Origin: Spirochaetales bacterium
GTDB taxonomy: Bacteria; Spirochaetota; Leptospiria; Leptospirales; Leptonemataceae
Direction: 5' to 3'
DNA length: 64,000 nucleotides
NCBI GenBank assembly: GCA_024233935.1
Contig: JACKOY010000010.1
Location: 81,932-145,931 of the forward strand
A program made the position numbers and the translations under genes. Of the stretch, positions 34,924-43,463 are shown piece by piece; within the stretch, counting starts at the first letter, position 1; every line of letters begins with the position of its first letter. The notes below the pieces were generated by a model, which did no database searches, was not told the origin of the DNA, and saw only the letters and a list, made by a program, of their open reading frames with translations.

Positions 34924-36033
34924 ATGTTGCGCCGGATCTTGCAATGGGGCGTCGGGACTGCGCTCTTTATTCCTGCAGCGGGCATGGCGCAGAGCCTGGA
35001 CTATCCGTACGCGGTGGCCTTTCAAACAGTGCGCCTGGTGCACACGCCGGTAGACGAAACAAAGCTCGAATCGGGAGCCCTCAGTGCCCGCCTGAATCTG
35101 CGCTGGATCAATGTGTGGTCTCTTCAGGACGAGCGCTTCCTGATCGATGGCGAGGAGTTCCAGGCGGGGACGACCCTGCGGTATCAGCTGAGCGAGCGCC
35201 TCCAGTTTGGCGGTAGCGCTGTGTTGATCGGACATGGCGGCGGTTCGCTTGATCGCATGATCGAGTGGTTTCATCGGACTACCGGCGTCACCCAGGGGCA
35301 AAGGGACCGCTATCCGCGGGATCGCTTCAACGTCAGTTACGAACCCTACGGCCCCTACTACCCGCTCCTGAAACCACCCGGGCCCGATGATCGCGGGCCC
35401 GGCAACCGCAGCTATCCCCGCAGCTCCCTGGAGCCACCGGTTGAGTTTTCGGATCAACTACGGGTTCTGGCCCTCGCTTCGGCCGTTCCCGAGGCCGAAG
35501 AAATTGCGGGCGCCGGGATCACGCGGACCGGCGTGGGCGATCCGAATGTGTTCGCCCAGCTCTTGCTTTATGAGAGCGCAGATTGGCTGGAAAGGGTGAA
35601 CCTTGGTCTGAATGTAAAATTCGCCGGGCGTGGCGCCGAACAGATTGTGACTCCCGGCACCGATGTGACCGCTTCTCTGAGCGCCGGTCAGGCCTGGATT
35701 CCAGGACTTCTGCACAGCAGTCTGGGTGTTTCTTACACGCACTACCGGCTACAACGCTATCGCGAGCTGGAGCTGCCGCCGGGACAATGGGTGGTGCGCC
35801 CGCGTCTGGAACTGCGGCTCAACCAGATTACGTGGTTCGGGGAGTACGTGTATTTTTCCAGGCCGGTCCTGGACTTTGGGGAACTTTCGCGCGACGGCCA
35901 CCAGGTGGCTCTGGGCCTCGTGAGTCATCGCGAGCAGGTTGACGTAACGTTCGCAATTGTCGAAAATTTTGTAACGTTCGGCGTCACGCCCGACATTGGC
36001 TTTCAGGTTTCCGCCGAATGGCGGGCGCTTTGA
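34924..36033 (+). CDS. DUF3187-like outer-membrane beta-barrel protein
   Basis: The 369-residue product has a signal peptide ending near GMAQS and alternating amphipathic strands throughout (LNLRWINVWSL, LRYQLSERLQFGGSAVLIG, HSSLGVSYTHYRLQRYREL). The IEWFHRTTGVTQGQRDRYPRDRF segment is a characteristic motif of DUF3187 proteins. A proline/glycine-rich insert (about 140-170) precedes the second half. Function unknown. The upstream 148 bases (34776-34923) contain no gene. Confidence 0.8.
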   Translation: MLRRILQWGVGTALFIPAAGMAQSLDYPYAVAFQTVRLVHTPVDETKLESGALSARLNLRWINVWSLQDERFLIDGEEFQAGTTLRYQLSERLQFGGSAVLIGHGGGSLDRMIEWFHRTTGVTQGQRDRYPRDRFNVSYEPYGPYYPLLKPPGPDDRGPGNRSYPRSSLEPPVEFSDQLRVLALASAVPEAEEIAGAGITRTGVGDPNVFAQLLLYESADWLERVNLGLNVKFAGRGAEQIVTPGTDVTASLSAGQAWIPGLLHSSLGVSYTHYRLQRYRELELPPGQWVVRPRLELRLNQITWFGEYVYFSRPVLDFGELSRDGHQVALGLVSHREQVDVTFAIVENFVTFGVTPDIGFQVSAEWRAL

Positions 36034-36092
36034 GGGCTGCGTGCTTCTCCGGGAAAGACACAGATTCCGTCCGACGATAATGAGATATTGCC

Positions 36093-36461
36093 ATGTCTTT
36101 TGATGTAATGGGACTCGATCACATACAGCTTGCGATTCCGATCGGCGCCGAAGATCGCGCCCGCCAATTTTTTACCGGCGATCTCGGATTTCCGGAGGTC
36201 GAAAAGCCGGCCAACCTGAAAGCAAAAGGCGGCGCCTGGTTTCAATGCGGTTCGCATCAGATTCATGTCGGCGTGACGGATTCGTTCGTGCCCGCCAAAA
36301 AGGCCCACCCCGCGATACTGGTGCGCAACATCGGCGCTTTGCGCGCACACCTTGAGGGTCGCGGCCTTTCTCCACGCGACGAAGATCCCCTGCCGGGGGC
36401 CGCCCGCTTTTATCTGGACGATCCCTTTGGCAATCGGCTCGAGTTTCTGGAATGGCTCTGA
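36093..36461 (+). CDS. VOC-family (glyoxalase/dioxygenase-like) protein
   Basis: This 122-residue single VOC domain has DHIQLAIP at the start (metal His position), an internal HQIHVGV strand and the C-terminal ARFYLDDPFGNRLEFLEW with the metal Glu. These ligands (His, His, Glu) are intact. Substrate unknown. It ends three bases from the convergent dehydrogenase gene. Confidence 0.88.
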   Translation: MSFDVMGLDHIQLAIPIGAEDRARQFFTGDLGFPEVEKPANLKAKGGAWFQCGSHQIHVGVTDSFVPAKKAHPAILVRNIGALRAHLEGRGLSPRDEDPLPGAARFYLDDPFGNRLEFLEWL

Positions 36462-36464
36462 AAG

Positions 36465-38087
36465 CTACAAAATAAAATCCGTCGAAAGAAAGTTCGACTT
36501 ATGATCGTGAACGATGTCGGTGATGATGCTGTCATTGAGATCATTCTTTTTGGCAGCGACCAGCGTGCGAATGGAAAACGAGCGCAGGGCATCCGTGACC
36601 GATAGCGTTCCTTCTGCGCTGCCCTTACGACCGGTAAACGGAAAGGTATCGGGACCGCGTTGACACTGACTGTTGATGTTTACGCGACTCACCTGATTTA
36701 CCATCGGATCGACCAGCACGGCCAGCACGTTGGCGTCGGTCCCAAAAAGACTCACCTGCTGGCCGAAACGCGAGTCATAGACGTAGCGCACCGGGTGATC
36801 CAGGTCGTCAAAGGGCACAATCGGGACCACCGGTCCGAACTGTTCTTCGTGATAGACGCGCATACTTTCGTTGACCGGATACAAAACAGCCGGCCGAAAC
36901 ATGCTGCCGGCCCGCTCGCCGCCACCGGGGTTGATGACCTTTGCGCCTTTGGCCACGGCGTCCTTTACGAGTTCGTCCAGATAGTCCGGCATGTCCTCGA
37001 CCGGAAGAGGTGTAATTCCGACGCCGTCCTCCCAGGGCATGCCCGGCTTGAGTTCTGCCAGGGCCTCGAGATAACGTTCAATAAAGATGTCGACGATGCT
37101 CTTGTGAACGAAAAGAATCTTGAGCGCGGTGCAACGCTGACCGTTGTAAGACAAAGAACCCAGCAGGCACTCTTTCACAGCCTGGTCGATTTCCGCGCCC
37201 GCCAGCACAATGCCCGCGTTCTTCGCGCCCATGCCCAGCACGCCCTTCAACCGGTGAGGATGCGGGTGTCCTTTTTTCAAGATGTCTGCGACCTCGCTCG
37301 AACCAATGAAGGCCAGCACGTCAATGCGGCCGCTTTCCATGATCGGAGTGATAATGGTCTGCCCGTCCCCGTAGATCACGTTGATCACGCCGGAGGGAAA
37401 GGCTTCTTTGAACGCTTCCAGCAGAGGTTTGTAAAGCAGCACGCCGTACTTGGGCGGCTTGAGAATACAGGTATTGCCCATGATCAGGGCCGGGATGAGG
37501 GTCGCAAAGGTTTCGTTGAGCGGATAGTTGTATGGTCCCATGCACAGCACTATGCCCAGCGGTGAACGGCGCACCTGGCCGATGATGCCCTCCTGGATCA
37601 TAAAACGCGAACTGTCGCGATCGAGATCCTTTAGGGCCTCAATTGTGGCCACAATGTAGTCGACCGTGCGATCGAATTCTTTGGTCGCGTCGTTGCGGGT
37701 CTTGGCGATCTCCCACATGATCAATCGAATAACTTCGTCCCGGCGTTCTTTCAGACGGCGCGTAAAGTCCTCCATGTGGCGGATGCGTTCGCCTACGCTC
37801 ATGGTCGGCCATTGACCGCGACCGCGATCGTACGCCGCGGAAGCGGCTTCCAGTGCTACAAAAGCTGCTTCGGCCGTCAGTTCCGGAACGCTGCCAATGA
37901 CGGTCCGGCTGATGCTTCCATTCGAGCGCGTTTGCACGGGCGAAACGATTTCCTGAAAGGGCCCCTTCCAGGTGCGGATCGTGCCACCGACCAGGTACTC
38001 CGTCTGCTGAATGGGAAAATCAAGCGCGCTATCGGCGGGAATGGAGCCGGCTTCCGGAAAAAGGGAGACAAGTTCGGACTGGGACAT
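36465..38087 (-). CDS. NADP-dependent glyceraldehyde-3-phosphate dehydrogenase-like aldehyde dehydrogenase
   Basis: From ATG 38087 the protein has 540 residues of the aldehyde dehydrogenase superfamily. The catalytic Cys is in SYNGQRCTA, and INSQCQRGPDTFPF with the C-terminal NGQRC context is typical of GapN, the non-phosphorylating GAPDH that makes 3-phosphoglycerate and NADPH. The general-base region reads LGMGAKNAG instead of LELGGK, so the usual Glu is absent; I believe a subfamily shares this trait but cannot verify it. GapN function is thus probable, not certain. The frame extends upstream to 38192 without support. Confidence 0.8.
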   Translation of the reverse strand: MSQSELVSLFPEAGSIPADSALDFPIQQTEYLVGGTIRTWKGPFQEIVSPVQTRSNGSISRTVIGSVPELTAEAAFVALEAASAAYDRGRGQWPTMSVGERIRHMEDFTRRLKERRDEVIRLIMWEIAKTRNDATKEFDRTVDYIVATIEALKDLDRDSSRFMIQEGIIGQVRRSPLGIVLCMGPYNYPLNETFATLIPALIMGNTCILKPPKYGVLLYKPLLEAFKEAFPSGVINVIYGDGQTIITPIMESGRIDVLAFIGSSEVADILKKGHPHPHRLKGVLGMGAKNAGIVLAGAEIDQAVKECLLGSLSYNGQRCTALKILFVHKSIVDIFIERYLEALAELKPGMPWEDGVGITPLPVEDMPDYLDELVKDAVAKGAKVINPGGGERAGSMFRPAVLYPVNESMRVYHEEQFGPVVPIVPFDDLDHPVRYVYDSRFGQQVSLFGTDANVLAVLVDPMVNQVSRVNINSQCQRGPDTFPFTGRKGSAEGTLSVTDALRSFSIRTLVAAKKNDLNDSIITDIVHDHKSNFLSTDFIL

Positions 38088-38148
38088 GAGTGAAGTAGAC
38101 CGGTCGGGGTGCGGCCGCCAATCAGAAAATGCAAAACCCGGTGGAATC

Positions 38149-39027
38149 ATGCAGCTGATCGGACTGTTCCTTATCGCGATCGGACCCGGCATACTGCTGG
38201 CAATCTATGTCTGGCGGCGGGACATTCTGAGACCCGAACCGTGGATCGCCCTGCACCTGACCTTCTGGTGCGGCGTGGTGATCGGCGTGGTTCTGGTTTC
38301 GTTCTGGTCTTTGGCTGGCCCCGGCCTGCGGGCGTTTCCCATTTTAGGCGGTCCGGTTACGCAGGCCTTTCTTCTGGCGGGGCTGCTGGAAGAAGGGGCA
38401 AAGTATGCCGCCCTGCGATTTCTGATCGTGCGGTTGCGGGACTTTGATGAGTTGAGCGACGGACCGGTCTATGGGGCCGTGCTGGCGGCGGGTTTTGCGA
38501 CGCTCGAAAATCTGTTCTTTGTGCTGCCCGGCGGGCTCGATCTCGGCTTTGCCCGCGCGGCCCTTTCCATCCCGTTGCACGTTGGTTGCGGTGCTCTGAG
38601 TGGGGCCTGGGTTGCCCGGGCTCATTTTGGGCTGTCCGGTTCCTCGAAGGCGATGGTTTACGGGCTTCTTGCAGCCAGTCTCTTTCACGGCGTCTTTAAT
38701 CTGGCGGTGAGCCTGGATTTCCCGCGCTTTGTTCCGCTGGCCTTTATGGTGCTGGTGGCGCTTGCGTTTCTGGTGCTCGGGCTGGTGCACTCCGCGCGAC
38801 GGGCCGATCAGGTTCGGGGGGCCGCCCGGGAAGCGCGGCCAGGCAAAATCTTTATCTTCGAGATGGGCCTGGCGCTGAGCTTCATCGGTATCGGGGCGGG
38901 GCTGCAGTTCTATCAGTGGAACCGGACCGGAACAGAATGGATTCTACCTATGCTGCTTACGGTGGCCGGTCTGTTGGCACTTGCAGCTTCAACTCGCAAA
39001 TGGTCAGGCTTTGATCGTATGCGGTAA
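38149..39027 (+). CDS. PrsW-family intramembrane metalloprotease
   Basis: From ATG 38149 the protein has 292 residues and about eight hydrophobic segments. The PrsW motifs are present: EEGAK (81-85), FATLEN (116-121), His144 in PLHVGCG and His180 in FHGVFN. PrsW cleaves anti-sigma factors in other bacteria by intramembrane proteolysis; no anti-sigma substrate is adjacent. It is divergent from the dehydrogenase gene by 61 bases and likely has its own promoter there. Confidence 0.85.
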   Translation: MQLIGLFLIAIGPGILLAIYVWRRDILRPEPWIALHLTFWCGVVIGVVLVSFWSLAGPGLRAFPILGGPVTQAFLLAGLLEEGAKYAALRFLIVRLRDFDELSDGPVYGAVLAAGFATLENLFFVLPGGLDLGFARAALSIPLHVGCGALSGAWVARAHFGLSGSSKAMVYGLLAASLFHGVFNLAVSLDFPRFVPLAFMVLVALAFLVLGLVHSARRADQVRGAAREARPGKIFIFEMGLALSFIGIGAGLQFYQWNRTGTEWILPMLLTVAGLLALAASTRKWSGFDRMR

Positions 39028-39106
39028 TTTTTTGATTTGACCCACCTTGCTCTGGAACAGGTGCTGGGAGTGTGTCTGCGACCGTTCAAGGAAGGGTAGA
39101 AGAAAG

Positions 39107-40741
39107 ATGAGTGTGTTTGGCCGCCTCCTCACAAAGGGAAACGAACTCGTGCCGCGACAGGTCTTCGCATCATTCTCGTTTCTTGTACTTCTGGCATTCT
39201 TCTTGAATAACTTCTGGTTGGGCGATGACGGCTTTATTACCTTCCGTACCGCCCACAATTGGGTCAATGGATACGGATTGCGATGGAACTCAGTCGAGCG
39301 TGTTCAGACATATACAAATACACTTTGGTTGTTCTACATCACGCCGCTCTATCTTCTAACGACCGACATTTATATCAGCGCCCTTCTTGGCAGCCTTGCT
39401 GCATTCGTCGCGCTCGTTCTTATCCTGTACCGGAATAGTTCTTCCGATCTGGCTTTTGCCATCATCATGCTCCTTATGGTTTCAAGTAAGTCCTTTTTGG
39501 AGTATACGTCCAGCGGGCTGGAGAACGTGCTTTCGTTCGCACTACTCTCAGCGTACTTTTTCACTTACAGCAGGCTGGCTTCGGGATTGACTCGCGTCGA
39601 ATCAGCGGGATTCCCGAAGGGCTCCTGGATGGTGTCACTGCTATTTGCGGCTTTGTTTCTCAATCGCATGGACTCGATCTTACTGGTGCTCATACCCCAA
39701 TTGATTCTGGCGTACCACCTTGTGCGTAGCTGGCGCCGCGTTGGTATGCGCCCCCTGCTGCAGAACGCATGCGCTGTCCTCCCGATCGTTCTCTGGCTAC
39801 TATTCAGCCTGGTTTACTACGGATTTTTCTTTCCAAATACTTTCTATGCGAAGACTACGTTTGCGATCGATAGTGTGCGCTGGAAATGGGTTCTGGGATA
39901 CTACAAGTATGCTCTATACATGGACCCGCTACTTCTCGTTCTCCCGGCAATCGCGCTTGCTCTGTCCGTCTCGCGTCGCGGGAGGAAGTACCTGCCCTTT
40001 GGGACAGGAGTTTTACTCTACAACGCCTACATTATCCAGGTCGGCGGCGATTTTATGGGCGGCCGCTGGCTGACGTTGCCTTACATAATCTCGATCTGTA
40101 TCCTGGCGGCCTGGTGGGACTTTGGAACACTTACCAGGTTTAAGTACCGGGATCTGGCAGTCGCGGGTCTGGTTTTTGTGGCTGCCTACTCCCTGCAAAA
40201 TCGGTTGATGCGCTACAACCCATTTGTTGCCCAGCAGGGCGGGATGCCGGTCTTGAATACGGACCTATTCAACGGCGTCGTTGATGAGAGGCTCACACTA
40301 GGCCAGTTCACCCGGATTACAAAGTGCCTGAACGGCCCCTGCTTTATGGTTCATCCCCTGTACTTGATGGGCTACGCTCTGCGTGCGGAAGGCGAGAGTG
40401 GCCGTATTCCTTCCGGTGGTGCTATGGGCTTGTTGGGTTTTGCGGCCGGCCCCGGTGTCAGGATCATTGATCGCCAGGGATTGTGTGACCCGCTTCTGGC
40501 GCGGATGGAAGGACAACCGATCGCCCCGGGCCACGTCTTTCGGCAGGTCCCCGATGGTTACGATGTGCCCGGTGAGGTCATTTCAGATCCTGTGCTCCGG
40601 GATTACAATGAACGACTCCAGATCGTGACGCGGGGAGACCTCTGGACGCAGGAACGGTGGAACGCGATCCTTGCGTTCAATTTTGGACAGCTGCGTACAT
40701 TTCACACTTACCGGGAGAACCAGAACCGTTCGGCACCCTGA
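39107..40741 (+). CDS. GT-C-type membrane glycosyltransferase
   Basis: From ATG 39107 the product has 544 residues with about ten membrane helices in the first 400, a DDGFITFRTAHNWVNGYGLRWN region followed by VQTYTNTLWLF, and a soluble C-terminal domain. The DD and YTN-LW signatures occur in polyprenyl-phosphate-dependent arabinosyl- or mannosyltransferases. Codon use is noticeably more AT-rich than in the flanking genes (CTA, ATA, ACA codons), so recent transfer is likely. The next genes, on the other strand, encode a carbamoyltransferase/SxtJ set, a combination typical of glycan modification loci. Confidence 0.8.
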   Translation: MSVFGRLLTKGNELVPRQVFASFSFLVLLAFFLNNFWLGDDGFITFRTAHNWVNGYGLRWNSVERVQTYTNTLWLFYITPLYLLTTDIYISALLGSLAAFVALVLILYRNSSSDLAFAIIMLLMVSSKSFLEYTSSGLENVLSFALLSAYFFTYSRLASGLTRVESAGFPKGSWMVSLLFAALFLNRMDSILLVLIPQLILAYHLVRSWRRVGMRPLLQNACAVLPIVLWLLFSLVYYGFFFPNTFYAKTTFAIDSVRWKWVLGYYKYALYMDPLLLVLPAIALALSVSRRGRKYLPFGTGVLLYNAYIIQVGGDFMGGRWLTLPYIISICILAAWWDFGTLTRFKYRDLAVAGLVFVAAYSLQNRLMRYNPFVAQQGGMPVLNTDLFNGVVDERLTLGQFTRITKCLNGPCFMVHPLYLMGYALRAEGESGRIPSGGAMGLLGFAAGPGVRIIDRQGLCDPLLARMEGQPIAPGHVFRQVPDGYDVPGEVISDPVLRDYNERLQIVTRGDLWTQERWNAILAFNFGQLRTFHTYRENQNRSAP

Positions 40742-40780
40742 AACTCATTACCGGCATCGTTCCAGTCACCCGGGCGGTTA

Positions 40781-40933
40781 CTAGAACAGCGCATAGATGA
40801 ACGGTGAAAGTGGGCCTGCCGCACCGCCAAAGATCGCGAGGCCAATAATCAGGATCAGCATCACCAGTATAGGCAACAGCCAGAACTTCTTACGTATCTT
40901 GAGGAATTCCCAGAATTCTTTTAATATATCCAC
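40781..40933 (-). CDS. DUF5989-like small membrane protein
   Basis: A 50-residue product from GTG 40933, with GGAGA about ten bases upstream. It begins with a short amphipathic part (VDILKEFWEFLKIRKKFW) followed by one long hydrophobic helix and ends ...PLSPFIYALF, the pattern of DUF5989 proteins that accompany SxtJ and carbamoyltransferases. Its position directly after those two genes supports the call. Confidence 0.8.
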   Translation of the reverse strand: MDILKEFWEFLKIRKKFWLLPILVMLILIIGLAIFGGAAGPLSPFIYALF

Positions 40934-40974
40934 CGGCGTGGTCTCCGTTTTGTGAGGGGCAGCTTGCCCGTGCT

Positions 40975-41589
40975 TTAGAACTGGCGCAAGTAGGATTCCG
41001 GCGCCGGAGCATCTGCGGAACGTTCGATCCAGTAGCTCGTCTGGTTCGGGTCCGGGCCCCTCACCAAAAAGCGTTTCCGAACGATGGCGGCCACCAGAGC
41101 GACCGGCAGAACCGAAATCAGATAGATAATCGTCAGAAGGATGCGGCTCATCACGGCCGATATCGCGTGGGCCAGTTTCATCCAGAGTGCAAATAGTGCA
41201 TCCGCTCCCGGGCGGATACATCCCAAAAGTACTGCGACGAGCCCGCCTCCCGCCCAGAGCGTTGCCGTGTCGGTCTTCAGGGGTTCTGCGATCGAAAGGG
41301 CTGCTTGCCAGTCGCCCGCGTCCCATATGCGATAGGCGGCAATCGCAAGCAGGAACAATCCCAGGCCGTGGAAGAAACGCATGCCCTGGCTGGTGATACC
41401 CTTATATTTGGACCACAGCCAGAAGATGGGATAACCGGGGTGCGGCAGGATCCAGAGTACAGCAAGCACCGCGATCGTAATCCACAGGGGCAGTCGTAAA
41501 GGTTCGGCAATTGCCCAGGCGCCCCGGATTAACTGGGCTACCAGGGCAGCCAGTAGTAGTTTAAAGAAGTAGCTCCGCGCGTTTTTCAT
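40975..41589 (-). CDS. SxtJ-family membrane protein
   Basis: The 204-residue protein has five or six hydrophobic segments; the C-terminal SRILLTIIYLISVLP...YWIER part matches the SxtJ family, which is encoded next to SxtI/NodU-type carbamoyltransferases. Function in the complex is unknown. It starts 12 bases after the carbamoyltransferase stop and precedes the DUF5989 gene by 41 bases. Confidence 0.8.
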   Translation of the reverse strand: MKNARSYFFKLLLAALVAQLIRGAWAIAEPLRLPLWITIAVLAVLWILPHPGYPIFWLWSKYKGITSQGMRFFHGLGLFLLAIAAYRIWDAGDWQAALSIAEPLKTDTATLWAGGGLVAVLLGCIRPGADALFALWMKLAHAISAVMSRILLTIIYLISVLPVALVAAIVRKRFLVRGPDPNQTSYWIERSADAPAPESYLRQF

Positions 41590-41601
41590 TTTCCAGTTCC
41601 G

Positions 41602-43434
41602 CTAGTCCAGTTCGAACTCTTCCTGCCAGTCGCTGTGTTCGACCCAGTCCGGCTGTTCCTTCTTGTTCAGTATGAAGTTGTCCAGGACCAGGTAATCCAT
41701 GTTGGTCCGCATAAAGCAGGTGTAGGCCTCCTCGGGCGTACAAACGATCGGTTCGCCGCGCACGTTGAACGAAGTGTTGATCACCACGCCGAAACCGGTC
41801 AGCTTTTTGAAATGTTTGATCAATTCGTAGTAGGCCGCGTGATTCTCGCGCTTTACAGTCTGGATGCGCGCGCTGTAATCCACATGGGTGATGGCCGGTA
41901 GCTCGGAGCGCACGACGTTCAGTTTTTCGATTCCGAAGAGTTGCTCCTCCTCGGGAGTCATGGGGCGACGCAGAGACTGCTTGACCGGGGCCACCATCAG
42001 CATGTAGTCCGAGTCACCTTCGTGATCAAAGTAGCGGCCTACGTCTTCGCGCAGACAGCTCGGCGCGAACGGTCGAAAGGATTCCCGGAACTTGATCTTC
42101 AGGTTCATAACCGACTGCATCTTTTGACTGCGGGGATCACCGAGGATGCTCCGGGCGCCCAGGGCCCGGGGCCCGAACTCCATGCGACCCGAAAACCAGC
42201 CGACCACATTTTCTTTGGCCAGCAGTTCCGCCGTCAGGCGCGCGGCCTCGAGTTTATCCGCACACTCGCGATGGGGGGCGCCTTTTTGTTTCAGGAACTC
42301 GCGAATGAATTCACTGCTGTAGGACGGCCCCAAATAAGAACCTTTCTGAGAGTCGCGGCCCGGAGTCACCGTGCGCTTGTTGCCCAGAATCTGATGCCAG
42401 GTGATGAGCGGCGCTCCAATGGCCGACCCGGCGTCGCTGGCGGCGGGTTGAACCCAGATGTCATCAAACGGGCCTTCGCGCAACAAGCGGCCGTTGGCCA
42501 CGCAGTTCAACGCCACTCCGCCGGCCATGACCAGTCTCTTCTGGCCGGTGGCCTTGTGGATGTAGCGCCCGAGCTTGAGCGTTGCCATCTCAATGATTTC
42601 CTGGACCGAACGCGCCAGATCCATTTCGCGCTGGGTGAGCCGGCTCTCCGGTCTGCGTGGTGGTCCGCCGAACAGGCGATGGAAACGTTCGTTGGTCATG
42701 CGCAAACCGGACGCAAAGTTGAAGTAGTCCATGTTCAAACGATACGAACCGTCTTCCCGCAGATCGACGATATGCTCGAGAATCTGTGAGACGTATCGCG
42801 GCTCGCCGTAAGGCGCAAGCCCCATGACCTTGTACTCGCCCGAGTTAACTTTGAAGCCTGTGTAGTAGGTGAAGGCGGAGTAGAGCATACCGAGCGAATG
42901 CGGGAAATGAATCTCCTGACGCATTTGAATGCGATTGCCCGCGCCCATTCCCCAGGAAGTAGTCGCCCATTCCCCGACACCGTCCACGGTAAGGAAGGCC
43001 GCCTCCTCAAAGGGGGAGGGAAAGAAAGCGGCGGCCGCATGAGATTCGTGGTGTTCCGGGAAATGAAAGATTACTTTCGGATTCAGATCGGCAATGCGCT
43101 TGCGAATCGTACGGTTGATGACCAGCTTGTGATCCATCCAGGTGGGGATGGCTTTGATCCAGACCGGATAGCTCCTGGGCGCGCCGTCCAGGATCGACTC
43201 CAGCAATCGTTCAAACTTCAGGAAGGGTTTGTCGTAGAAAGAAACGTAATCAATTTCCGCCGGTGTGATCCCGCCCTCTTTAAGTACATACGCGATGGCG
43301 TTTTCGGGGAACCCGGGGTCGTGCTTTTTGCGGGTAAAGCGTTCTTCCTGAGCGGCGGCCAGGATTTCCCCGTCTCGAATGAGAGCGGCGGCCGAATCAT
43401 GATAGAAGCATGACAGGCCCAGAATATTCACCAT
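41602..43434 (-). CDS. NodU/CmcH-family carbamoyltransferase
   Basis: The 610-residue protein starts MVNILGLSCFYHDSAAALI and has the two-domain architecture of NodU/SxtI: an N-terminal Kae1-like domain (with the HHESHAAAAFF metal-binding segment near 115-125 and VMAGGVALNCVANG near 300) and a C-terminal YrdC-like domain with GRMEFGPRALGARSILGDPR. Such enzymes transfer carbamoyl groups from carbamoyl phosphate onto sugars or other hydroxyl groups. With SxtJ and DUF5989 behind it, it probably modifies a surface glycan or secondary metabolite. Confidence 0.93.
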   Translation of the reverse strand: MVNILGLSCFYHDSAAALIRDGEILAAAQEERFTRKKHDPGFPENAIAYVLKEGGITPAEIDYVSFYDKPFLKFERLLESILDGAPRSYPVWIKAIPTWMDHKLVINRTIRKRIADLNPKVIFHFPEHHESHAAAAFFPSPFEEAAFLTVDGVGEWATTSWGMGAGNRIQMRQEIHFPHSLGMLYSAFTYYTGFKVNSGEYKVMGLAPYGEPRYVSQILEHIVDLREDGSYRLNMDYFNFASGLRMTNERFHRLFGGPPRRPESRLTQREMDLARSVQEIIEMATLKLGRYIHKATGQKRLVMAGGVALNCVANGRLLREGPFDDIWVQPAASDAGSAIGAPLITWHQILGNKRTVTPGRDSQKGSYLGPSYSSEFIREFLKQKGAPHRECADKLEAARLTAELLAKENVVGWFSGRMEFGPRALGARSILGDPRSQKMQSVMNLKIKFRESFRPFAPSCLREDVGRYFDHEGDSDYMLMVAPVKQSLRRPMTPEEEQLFGIEKLNVVRSELPAITHVDYSARIQTVKRENHAAYYELIKHFKKLTGFGVVINTSFNVRGEPIVCTPEEAYTCFMRTNMDYLVLDNFILNKKEQPDWVEHSDWQEEFELD

Positions 43435-43463
43435 GGGTCATCACACATCGCGGCACGGAAGCG

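Noticed and set aside
36660..37565. Plus-strand frame of about 300 codons opposite the GapN-like gene
   Set aside because: Antisense to a clear aldehyde dehydrogenase with its catalytic motifs.
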